From Phycisphaerae bacterium (GTDB taxonomy: Bacteria; Planctomycetota; Phycisphaerae; Tepidisphaerales; Tepidisphaeraceae), in NCBI GenBank assembly GCA_030448225.1, contig JAUJNJ010000126.1, positions 1-10,861 on the forward strand: DNA of 10,861 nucleotides, given 5' to 3'. Made by a program: the position numbers and the translations under genes. The notes below the pieces were generated by a model. It was not told where the DNA came from, made no database searches, and was given only the letters and a program-made list of their open reading frames with translations. Positions 1 to 6,808 of this stretch are shown here, piece after piece (the first letter of the stretch is position 1; the number at the start of each line of letters is the position of its first letter).

Positions 1-361
1 TCATGACACCACGTGTCGTGACGGCGCCGAATCCCACCCGACGATGACTTCGGTGTAGCCCGGCGTGTCCGAGACCGGGTCGGTGAACGCCAGTTCGAAC
101 CGGTCGGACACGGCGGGCCCGATCCGCAGCATTTGCACCCCGCCGGGCGCGAGATCGCGGAGCGCGACCACATGGACCCCGGACTCGCCGTACCCGTAAA
201 GCCGCACCGACAGCCGCCGCCAACCCGACGGTCCGGGCTCGCGGTTGACGAAGTACAGCGTTTGGGCGGCGACGGGTGCGTTTGCACCGGAGCGTGAGCG
301 TCACCGGGCCGCCGCCGTCACCGTCACCGTCACGCGCGACGGCCCACTCGGTGCGCTGCAC
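1..361 (-). pseudogene. Frameshifted C-terminal part of an unrecognised protein
   Basis: I do not recognise this reading frame. A coding-like minus-strand frame ends at a TGA at 1-3. It is open back to about 300, where an in-frame TGA interrupts it. The stretch upstream of that stop (about 361-285) is open in another frame and reads like protein (RTEWAVARDGDGDGGG, then PVTLTLR). Joining the two with one indel near 270-295 gives about 115 residues rich in alternating hydrophobic positions (TLYFVNRE, LSVRLYGYGE, VHVVALRDLAPGG, EVIVGWDSA), which suggests a beta-sandwich or similar extracellular domain. The only in-frame start in the second part is a GTG at 207, in mid-sequence, so a real start there is unlikely. 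It lies just downstream of the trehalose gene on the same strand. It may be a frameshifted small gene or chance open frame. Confidence 0.35.
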
Positions 362-441
362 GGGCCGGCGTGCGTGTGCGTGCTTCAACCGACTCTCCGA
401 GGTCACGTCGGGTCGTGTTCACATCTGATGGACGGCCTCAT

Positions 442-2742
442 TCACCCGTGCGGCGGGACGCATTGAAGCGGCACGGGCGAGACGGGCCGAGTAACTTGCG
501 GATGCTGAACGATCGCCAATCGAAGGAGCTTCCGCAGCGCCGCCGGCGCCGGCAGCCGGTACTGCGCGGCCGTTTCCCCCTCGCCGACCCGGATGGTCAT
601 CATCCGGGCGTCGTGCGCCGCCAGCCGGAACATCGACTCGTCCGTGGTGTCGTCCCCGGCCAGTAGAACCAGTTCGTATTTGCGATCTTGGAGCAGGTGC
701 GAGACCGCCGCAGCCTTATGGATGTTGGCGCTGGCCGCCTCGATGGTCTTGCGGCCGTGGCGGATTTCGACCGGGTTGTTCGCGGCGACGATCGACAACT
801 CGTCCACGAGCTGGTTCGCCTTCCACCGGCCGAACTCCGGGTCGGACTGCCGGTAATGCCAGACGAGCCCCGTCCGTTTCTCCTCCACGTGCGAGCCGGG
901 CGTGGACCTCTGGTACAGGCTCAGCACCTCGCGGACGGCGCCCTTCCAGGCGAAGTCGGCGTTCTGGTCGCGCTGCTGCCATTCCGCCGAATCGGGATAG
1001 CGGACGGCCGCCCCGTGCTCGGCGACGAGCGCGTACGGGGTCGGGTGACCGAAGAAACGGACCAGGTCTGCCGCCGTCCGACCGGACACCACGACGAGGT
1101 CTACCGCGCCGGTCGTCGCGATCCGCTCGAGCAGGCTGCACAACTCGGCGGACGGGGCCGCGGCCGCCGGGTCGCGCACGATCTCCGCCAACGTCCCGTC
1201 GTAGTCCAGGAAGAGGCCGACCCGCTGGCCGTGCCTGACCGCGTGCTCGAGTCGCCGGCCGACCGCTTCGGCGCCGTCGCCCGTTGCCGCGACGCGCGCG
1301 GCCGGCGACGTCACCTTGAGCAGGTCGGCAAGGAAACTCTGCGCCCAGGTGGCCGCGTCGTACTCGAACACGCGGTTGCGCATCGGCCACATCCGCCGCC
1401 GGCGCTCCTCCGCCGGCATCCGCAGGGCCTGCCGGATGGCGGCCGCCATGCCGGGGATGTCATACGGGTTGACGGTCAACGCGTTGGGCAGTTCCTGCGC
1501 CGCGCCGGCGAACTCCGAAAGGATCAGCACGCCCGGCCCGACCCGTCCGCCGACTTGCCCGCGGGCCGGGCACGCGGGCATGTCGGGTTGACAGGCGATG
1601 AACTCCTTGGCGACCAGGTTCATCCCGTCGATCAGCGGCGTGACCAGCGCGACGTCGGCCAGCGCGTACAGTGCGCACAACTCCGTGAACCCGATGGATT
1701 GGTGCAGGAAATGCACCGGAGAGTTGTGGAGCGTCGCGTACTGCCCGTTGATGCGCCCGACGCGGTGCTCGACGGTCTCGCACAGCTCGCGATACTGGTC
1801 CACGCCCCCGCGCGTCGGCACGGAGATGAAGAGGAAGTGGACCCGGTCCCGCTCCGCCGGCGCGAGCTCGGACAGGAACAGCTCGATCGCGTCGAGCCGG
1901 CGCACGATGCCCTTCGTATAGTCGAGACGCTCGACGGACAGCACCAGCTGCTTGCCCGCGTACGCCTGCGCGGACGCGCGGCAGCACTCTTTGAACCCGT
2001 CGCCCGACATCTCGCGCTCGAAACGTGCGGCGTCGATGCCGATCGGGTGCACGCCGAGGGACGTCGTGTGGCCGTCGTAGCGGACCGAGGCCATTTCCGA
2101 GTCGACGCCCAGCAGCCGCAGGACCGTCGCGCGGAAGTGCCGTAGGTAGCCGAAGGTGTGAAACCCGACCAGGTCCGCGCCCAGCAGGCCGGCGAGCAAC
2201 GTCTCGCGGTGGGGGTGGCACCGGAAGACGTCGCCCGAGGGGAACGGCGTGTGAAGGAAAAACCCGATCCGCAGCGAGGGCCTCGCCTGCCTCAGCAGGC
2301 GCGGGAGGAGCATGAGGTGATAGTCGTGTACCCAGACGAGGCCGTCGTCGGACGACGTGTCGAGGACGCGTTCGGCGAACGACTCGTTGACTTGCCGGTA
2401 CGCCTCCCACCACGCGCCGCGGTACTGAAACATCGTCGGCATGGAGTGCAGCAGCGGCCAGAGGGACGAGTTGGACAACCCCTCGTAGTGATCGCGCGCG
2501 ACGTCCTCGTCGAGGAAGACGGGACTGCACCCGTGATCCCGGTCGAGCGCGGCCGTCAATGCCGCACGTTCGTGCGGGGTCGCGTCGCAGCCCGGCCAGC
2601 CCAGCCAGCGCACGGTATCGAAGCCCTCGGGGCGAACCCCTGCGAGGGCGGACACGAGCCCGCCAGATGACCGGGTAACCGTCCCGTCTGCTGAAATGGT
2701 GACCGGCAGGCGGTTGGAAACGATGGTCAACGTTGAGGTCAT
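442..2742 (-). CDS. otsAB: Bifunctional trehalose-6-phosphate synthase/phosphatase (OtsA-OtsB fusion)
   Basis: This 766-residue cytoplasmic enzyme should make trehalose in two steps: transfer of glucose from a nucleotide sugar to glucose-6-phosphate, then dephosphorylation. Residues 1-475 form a GT20 synthase: SNRLPV (9-14) and the SSGG loop (25-28), WLGWPG (46-51), WVHDYHLMLLPRLL (137-150), FFLHTPFPSGDVFR (161-174), ERLDYTKG (271-278) with the Arg and Lys that bind phosphate, and DGMNLVAKEF (372-381). Residues about 500-745 form a HAD phosphatase: nucleophile motif FLDYDGTLAE (511-520), VVSGRT (551-556), AEHGA (574-578), Lys in GRKTIE (663-668) and GDDTTDE (696-702). No catalytic residue looks missing. 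I chose the ATG at 2742 because SNRLPV belongs at the extreme N-terminus and a GGAGGGG site precedes it; the frame stays open to 2874 but that extension resembles nothing. A short extra loop with two cysteines (384, 391) sits before GVLILSEFAG. Trehalose is a stress protectant, so this may be osmotic or desiccation defence. Confidence 0.97.
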   Translation of the reverse strand: MTSTLTIVSNRLPVTISADGTVTRSSGGLVSALAGVRPEGFDTVRWLGWPGCDATPHERAALTAALDRDHGCSPVFLDEDVARDHYEGLSNSSLWPLLHSMPTMFQYRGAWWEAYRQVNESFAERVLDTSSDDGLVWVHDYHLMLLPRLLRQARPSLRIGFFLHTPFPSGDVFRCHPHRETLLAGLLGADLVGFHTFGYLRHFRATVLRLLGVDSEMASVRYDGHTTSLGVHPIGIDAARFEREMSGDGFKECCRASAQAYAGKQLVLSVERLDYTKGIVRRLDAIELFLSELAPAERDRVHFLFISVPTRGGVDQYRELCETVEHRVGRINGQYATLHNSPVHFLHQSIGFTELCALYALADVALVTPLIDGMNLVAKEFIACQPDMPACPARGQVGGRVGPGVLILSEFAGAAQELPNALTVNPYDIPGMAAAIRQALRMPAEERRRRMWPMRNRVFEYDAATWAQSFLADLLKVTSPAARVAATGDGAEAVGRRLEHAVRHGQRVGLFLDYDGTLAEIVRDPAAAAPSAELCSLLERIATTGAVDLVVVSGRTAADLVRFFGHPTPYALVAEHGAAVRYPDSAEWQQRDQNADFAWKGAVREVLSLYQRSTPGSHVEEKRTGLVWHYRQSDPEFGRWKANQLVDELSIVAANNPVEIRHGRKTIEAASANIHKAAAVSHLLQDRKYELVLLAGDDTTDESMFRLAAHDARMMTIRVGEGETAAQYRLPAPAALRKLLRLAIVQHPQVTRPVSPVPLQCVPPHG

Positions 2743-2747
2743 CGGCG

Positions 2748-2754
2748 CCCCTCC
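2748..2754 (-). promoter_or_regulatory. Ribosome binding site of the trehalose gene
   Basis: GGAGGGG on the minus strand lies five bases before the ATG at 2742. It is a strong Shine-Dalgarno match and decides this start over the longer open frame reaching 2874. Confidence 0.75.
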
Positions 2755-2964
2755 GACGCTGCCAAACTCGTGAACCGGGTGACGCCGGACCACTCCGCCT
2801 CCGATGTCCGGCGGCGACCGACGGGCGGTGTGAGAATGGTGCAGCATCATAGGTTCGTCCGAGGGGCCGCGCACTCACCGCGGTTAGGACACGGACTGGA
2901 ACGGGCCCTCTCACCCGGCGCGCGGCTGAGTGCGAGACGGCAGACCGGCCCCCACCGCGCGAGG

Positions 2965-5547
2965 TCAGGCGATGGCCACTCCCTCGCTGGCGGCGGTGGT
3001 TCGACTTGCTCGTCTCGGCAATCTCGCCGAGCGGGTCGATCGCCGCGGTGATGAAGTACGTCCCGGCCGCCAGGCCCACCGGATAGGTGAACTTGATCGG
3101 CGTCGCCTTGGTAGCCGCCGGGCTTGACGCTCAGCTTCTGGGTGAAGGTCGTGATCTCCAGGGTCGGCCGCGTCGGCCGGGAGGCGTCCCGTCGAGGCGG
3201 CGAGCCGGATCGTGACCGGCTGAGTGAGCGGCACGTTGCCGTCGTTGATCACGTTCACCGTCACCGAGCTCGCGCCGCCCGGGGTCCGCGCGCCCGAGGG
3301 TTGGTCGACGGTCGCCCGCAGGTCCAGGAACGGCTGGGCGAGGTTCACCGGCGCCCCGCTGACGGCCACGTTGTCGCCCTCGTTGGCCTCGAGGATCGCG
3401 TTGTTCGCGTCGGCCGAGGCGATCAGGAAGTACGCGCCGTTGCCGACGGTGGGCGGGAAGCTGAACTTGAACGACAGCCTCTTGCTCTTGCCCTGCTTCA
3501 GGGTCAACGGCTTGGTCTGGGTGGCGAGCTGGGTGTCGGTCGCGTCGAGCGACGGGTTATCCGACAGGAACACGCTGACAACGACCGGCTGCTTGGTGAT
3601 CGCCGCCACGCCGGTGTTGGTCACCGCGACCTTGGCCGCGCCCTTGGCCTGCCTGCTGCCGAGGATGACGGTGTCGCCGCGGACCTTCGGCGCGATCGTC
3701 GCGGTCAGGTTAGGCCCGTTGGGGTCGCCGACGTTGATGGCGATGTCGCCCAGCGTCGCCGCGGCGGCCGCGTTGCCGGCGGCGTCCTTCACCGCGCCCG
3801 CCGGCAGGCTGACGCTGATCGTGCCGTTGTCGGCGGCGGACAGCGGGGCGGGGAAGGTCACGCGGTAGGTCGCCTGGGCGCTCTTGCCGCTGCCGATGAC
3901 GTTGACGAACGTCGCGGGCAGCGTGGCCCCGTTGCGGACCACCTCGACGTTGCCGACCGCAATGGTATTGAGCGCCGTCTCATCGGCGAGGTTGACGTTG
4001 AACAGGTACTCGCTCGACCCCGGCGTCGCCCCGGGTTGGGTCGGCGGGAGCGACGCGGTCGGCGGCGTCGTGTCCACGACAGGGTCCGGGTTCGGGGGGG
4101 GCGGGGTCGGATCGGGGCCGGGGCCGGGACCAGGATCAGGGTCGGGCCCCGGCGCGATCGGCGAGTTGGTGAAGAACACGTCGGTGCGGTTGTTCGTGTC
4201 GCCGGCGGCCAGGTCGGATGCCTCGCTGGTAAACGTGACGAACGCCCCGTCGCGGCTCGTGTACGTGTCGAACGACGCGCCGTTGCCGCCGGTGCCGTTG
4301 TTGGCGGCGCTGGTGCTCAGCAGGTAGATCGGTCCGTTCACAAGGTCGCGGAGGAACACGTCCTCCTGGTTGTTCGTGTCGTTCTCGACGAGGTCGGTGG
4401 CGCTGCTGCTGAAGGTGACGGCCCCGGCGTTGGCGCTGAGCCACGGGAACCGGGACTGCCCGCGGGCACTGGCGGTGCCGGTGCGGTTGACGCTGAGCAG
4501 GGTGGTGGTGTTCGTCGCGATGTTGCGGAGGAAGATGTCCGGCGCGTTATTGGTGTCGTTGGGGACGAGGTCGCTGGCGGCGCTGCGGAACGCGACGAAG
4601 TTACCCTCGCCGCCGATCGAGTTGCTCTCCGACTCGGCGTTACCCGAAGCGCCCGCGGTGCTGACGCTGACCAGGATGTTGATGCCTTCCTGGACGTCGC
4701 GTACGTACGTGTCGATCAGGCCGTTGGTGTCGTTGGCGACGAGGTTGGTCGCGGCGCTGCGGAAGCTGACGAACCGGCCGTCGTCGCTGATCTGCGGGTC
4801 GAACGAGGTGGCGTCGGCCATCGTCTCGGTCTCGTTGCCGCCGGCGGCGACGCTGACCGCGCGCGTGGCGAGCACGTCGCCGACGCCGCGGTTCATGTCG
4901 CGGACGAACACGTCCCGGGCCTCGTTGTTGTCGGGCCCGCCGAGGGTCTCTGCCTGACTGTCGAACGTGATGAACCGCCCGTCGGCGCTCACGTTGGGCT
5001 CGCCCGAATCCCCGTTGGGGAAATTGCCCAGCGCCGTCATGCTGACGAGCTCGATCGCGCCGGTCTGGATGTTGTAGCGGAACACGTCGCGGTTGCCGCC
5101 GGCTGCCGCGGACTTGTCGCCCTCGACCAGGTTGCCGGCTCCGCTGGCGAACACGACGAAGTTGCCGTCGTTGGTGACCTTCGCAGCGCTCGAGGAGTCA
5201 TCGCCGATCGCCCCGGTCGCCGGGTTCTTGCTGACGAGGATGGTCGTGTTGGTCGAGCGGTCGCGGAGGAACACGTCGGACGTGCCGTTGGTGTCGCCTG
5301 CGACCAGGTCGTTGGACGTGCTGGTGAACGCGACGTAGCGGCCGCTCTGGCTGACCGACGCCTCGCCCGAGTCGCCGTTACCGGCGATGCCCGCCGGCGT
5401 GACGCTGATCAGCTCGGCGGCCAAAAGCCGGCGCCCCTCGAGCGGCTCCAACCGTGCGGGCACCGCGGCCGCGTCCGTGCGGAACGCCTTTGAATCAATC
5501 CTGGAGCGGCGTGACAACGAAACGTGGGGAGCGCGACGCATGGGCAT
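2965..5547 (-). CDS. Large LEPLE-motif surface/secreted protein: TolB-like repeats plus CARDB-like domains (3' end frameshifted)
   Basis: As read this is 860 residues. The basic N-terminus is followed by LEPLEGRRLL (33-42), a motif I associate with large extracellular proteins of Planctomycetota. Residues about 45-460 hold seven PD40/TolB-like repeats, probably a seven-bladed beta-propeller. A Pro/Asp/Gly linker follows (about 463-505), then an Ig-like domain (about 510-606) containing DNGTISVSLPAGAVKDAAGN, and a CARDB-like domain (about 613-735) ending near NAILEANEGDN. A second CARDB-like domain starts at about 740 but is garbled after about residue 790. There the expected protein (LEITTFTQKLSVKPGG, then AAGTYFITAAIDPLGEIAET) continues in the other two frames before the original frame resumes and ends TAASEGVAIA. 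The stop at 2965 is therefore probably authentic. The start is the ATG at 5547; an ATG at 5541 is better spaced from the AAGGA site. The role is unknown; propeller and CARDB domains suggest binding or adhesion outside the cell. Confidence 0.87.
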   Translation of the reverse strand: MPMRRAPHVSLSRRSRIDSKAFRTDAAAVPARLEPLEGRRLLAAELISVTPAGIAGNGDSGEASVSQSGRYVAFTSTSNDLVAGDTNGTSDVFLRDRSTNTTILVSKNPATGAIGDDSSSAAKVTNDGNFVVFASGAGNLVEGDKSAAAGGNRDVFRYNIQTGAIELVSMTALGNFPNGDSGEPNVSADGRFITFDSQAETLGGPDNNEARDVFVRDMNRGVGDVLATRAVSVAAGGNETETMADATSFDPQISDDGRFVSFRSAATNLVANDTNGLIDTYVRDVQEGINILVSVSTAGASGNAESESNSIGGEGNFVAFRSAASDLVPNDTNNAPDIFLRNIATNTTTLLSVNRTGTASARGQSRFPWLSANAGAVTFSSSATDLVENDTNNQEDVFLRDLVNGPIYLLSTSAANNGTGGNGASFDTYTSRDGAFVTFTSEASDLAAGDTNNRTDVFFTNSPIAPGPDPDPGPGPGPDPTPPPPNPDPVVDTTPPTASLPPTQPGATPGSSEYLFNVNLADETALNTIAVGNVEVVRNGATLPATFVNVIGSGKSAQATYRVTFPAPLSAADNGTISVSLPAGAVKDAAGNAAAAATLGDIAINVGDPNGPNLTATIAPKVRGDTVILGSRQAKGAAKVAVTNTGVAAITKQPVVVSVFLSDNPSLDATDTQLATQTKPLTLKQGKSKRLSFKFSFPPTVGNGAYFLIASADANNAILEANEGDNVAVSGAPVNLAQPFLDLRATVDQPSGARTPGGASSVTVNVINDGNVPLTQPVTIRLAASTGRLPADAADPGDHDLHPEAERQARRLPRRRRSSSPIRWAWRPGRTSSPRRSTRSARLPRRASRTTAASEGVAIA
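4033..4161 (-). other. Proline/aspartate/glycine-rich linker in the surface protein
   Basis: A low-complexity stretch of P, D and G (DPDPGPGPGPDP, then TPPPPNPDP) separates the repeat domain from the Ig-like and CARDB-like part. It looks like a flexible interdomain linker. The plus strand shows a run of eight G at 4094-4101 here, and the reading frame passes through it undisturbed. Confidence 0.8.
4168..5415 (-). repeat. Seven tandem TolB/PD40-like repeats within the surface protein
   Basis: Seven units of about 55-64 residues repeat with one pattern: a strand ending in DGRFVAF or a variant, then S-x-A-x-x-L, a loop such as AGDTNG or ENDTNN, then DVFLRD, and a final strand such as TTLLSV. 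The DTN loop is present in units 1, 4, 5, 6 and 7 and altered in units 2 (EGDKSAAAGGN) and 3 (GGPDNNEA). Seven such units match the usual closure of a beta-propeller. Similar repeats occur in TolB and in many planctomycete extracellular proteins. The repetition is at protein level; I did not find long exact DNA repeats. Confidence 0.85.
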
Positions 5548-5549
5548 GG

Positions 5550-5554
5550 TCCTT
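5550..5554 (-). promoter_or_regulatory. Ribosome binding site of the surface-protein gene
   Basis: AAGGA on the minus strand lies two bases before the ATG at 5547 and eight before the ATG at 5541. Spacing favours 5541, so the protein may begin MRRAPH rather than MPMRRAPH. It argues against the GTG at 5583, where the open frame starts. Confidence 0.55.
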
Positions 5555-5686
5555 GTCAGGAGAAATTTCGACGACGCCCACAAAGGGGCTAGCGCGGACG
5601 TATCAGTGTGGCACTGTTACTCGACAGGCCGGAGCGAGCCGCAGGCGGTTTCTTCGGTGTTCGGGCATATCTAGTCTCTACGGCGG

Positions 5687-5910
5687 TCATCGGCGGGATG
5701 CTCTGGCGCCAGATCTTTCGATTCTCGTCCAAGTCCGCAACCGCCGCCGCACCTCCTCGGCCTCTGCTCGCGCGAAGGCCCCAAGGTTCGTGTCCAGCTG
5801 CAACCGGCGCGCCGTATGTCCTCGGCTTCATCCCGGAGTCGCTTCGCCTCCGCAGCTTTGCCGGGGCCTTGACGCTTTAAGCCATCACGTCCACACACGC
5901 TGCATTGCCA
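5687..5910 (-). pseudogene. Possible small frameshifted ORF with a Cys pair and a charged helix
   Basis: Two minus-strand frames read like consecutive parts of one small helical protein. The upstream part contains WQCSVCGRDG, a possible half zinc ribbon, then KAAEAKRLRDEAEDIRR. Near 5808 the protein-like character moves to another frame, which reads LQLDTNLGAFARAEAEEVRR and ends at a TGA at 5687-5689. The composition (Ala, Glu, Arg with few prolines) fits a helix or coiled coil and GC-rich third positions. I could not identify a start or a family. It lies between the heavily frameshifted regulator and the intact part of the surface-protein gene, so one or two sequence errors are plausible. 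Chance is the main alternative. Confidence 0.25.
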
Positions 5911-6119
5911 CCGAAGCACGAGCCTGCCCCCGCACGACCCGAGGGGTAGCGGCCATCGGCCATTGTGACGCTTCTGCCCACGGCGGCCATCGGTGAATAG
6001 CCGCATCCGTCCCCGGGAGAATCCCCGCGGCGGCATAGGGACACGCCCTACCCGCGGCGTCTGGGGAGGGAACCACGCGTTGCGCGACCGGCCGCGTGCC
6101 GCCGCGGCCGCCGTGCGCG

Positions 6120-6808
6120 TCAATGCTCATCGAGCGTCTCCACAATCGCGTACCGCAGCAGTTCCACGCTGCTCTTCAGGTTGAGCTTCTCCTTAATGTG
6201 CTCGCGGTGGGCCTCGACCGTCTTAGAGCTCAGGCTCAGCCGCGCGGCGATCTCCCGCACGGTCAGGCCCAGGCCGAGCGATTGAACACCACTCCAGCTC
6301 CCGGTCGGTCAGGCGGTGGAGCGGCGAGCCGTCGGGCGTCTCCGTCTGCGGCCGCCGCGAGAGCTTCTGCAGGCATCCGCCTCGCCATGCGGCTCGCTGA
6401 CCCAGACCTCGCCGTCCAGCACGCGCGCGGCGGCCTCGATGACCTTCTCGGTCGCCTCGAACTTCATGATGTAGCCGCCGGCGCCGGCTGCGAGCACCCG
6501 CTCGGCCCACAGCACCCGTCGTGCATCGACAGCACGAGGACGGGCAACCCAGGAAACCGAGCCGAGAACGTGGTCCTTGATCAGCTCAATCCCGGGGCGG
6601 CCCTGGAGCGACAGGTCGATCGATCACGACGTGCGTGTGTCGCCTCGACGGCGTCGAGCCGCCTCAAAGCGTCCGCCGCCTCTGCGACGACGAGCAGGTC
6701 GGGCCTCCTTGTTGATGAAGCGGGCGAGCCTGTCGCGGACGACCGGGTGTCGTCGACAATCACCACGCGCCGCTCCTCCGCCGGCCGGACGGGTTGCCGA
6801 TCATTCAT
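6120..6808 (-). pseudogene. NarL/LuxR-family response regulator, frameshifted as read
   Basis: This should encode a DNA-binding transcription factor of about 229 residues, activated by phosphoryl transfer from the adjacent kinase. The pieces occur in family order across all three minus frames: MNDRQPV start at 6808, acidic pocket VVIVDD, LLVVAEAADALRRLDAVEA, the phosphoacceptor motif DLSLQGRPGIELIKD with its Asp at about 6615-6617, PVLVLSMHD with the conserved Ser, AERVLAAGAGGYIMKFEA with the conserved Lys, then the HTH LTDRELE, LTVREIAARLSLSSKTVEAH and HIKEKLNLKSSVELLRYAIV, ending DEH before the TGA at 6120-6122. About nine frame changes are needed, yet start, stop and all signature residues remain, so I think the gene is intact in the organism and the sequence carries indel errors. 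GGGAGA nine bases before the ATG is a plausible ribosome site. It overlaps the kinase end by about eight bases. Confidence 0.86.

Larger units (their letters stand above)
5548..6119 (-). other. Gene-poor stretch between response regulator and surface-protein gene
   Basis: No intact gene is convincing here. The stretch should contain the 3' flank of the response-regulator gene and the promoter of the surface-protein gene, but I cannot point to clear -35/-10 boxes or a hairpin followed by T's. The only coding-like signal is the minus-strand patch at about 5687-5910, listed separately. Short plus-strand open frames also exist (for example 5608-5880), with no recognisable features. Confidence 0.5.

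Noticed and set aside
688..2145. A 485-residue plus-strand open frame opposite the trehalose gene
   Set aside because: It is Arg/Asp/Val-rich with no motif and lies entirely opposite an enzyme with intact catalytic motifs.
2743..2874. N-terminal extension of the trehalose enzyme
   Set aside because: The extra 44 residues resemble nothing and would place SNRLPV, normally near the N-terminus, deep inside the protein. A strong ribosome site precedes the shorter start.
1460..3079. A 539-residue minus-strand open frame overlapping the trehalose gene
   Set aside because: Only its first 30 or so residues are real protein: they are the displaced end of the surface protein. The rest is an out-of-frame translation of the trehalose gene.
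4090..4150. GC-rich low-complexity tract with a run of G's, considered as a regulatory or G-quadruplex element
   Set aside because: It is explained by the codons of the Pro/Asp/Gly linker, which continue in frame on both sides.
3124..5493. A 789-residue open frame on the plus strand opposite the surface-protein gene
   Set aside because: It is antisense to a clear multidomain protein, is dominated by Arg, Gly, Val and Asp, and shows no domain. Such frames arise from the GC-rich third positions of the opposite strand.
5608..5880. A 90-residue plus-strand frame with a hydrophobic segment
   Set aside because: It has no visible ribosome site, mixed third-position usage and no family resemblance, and it runs against the direction of all other genes. 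I could not exclude it entirely.
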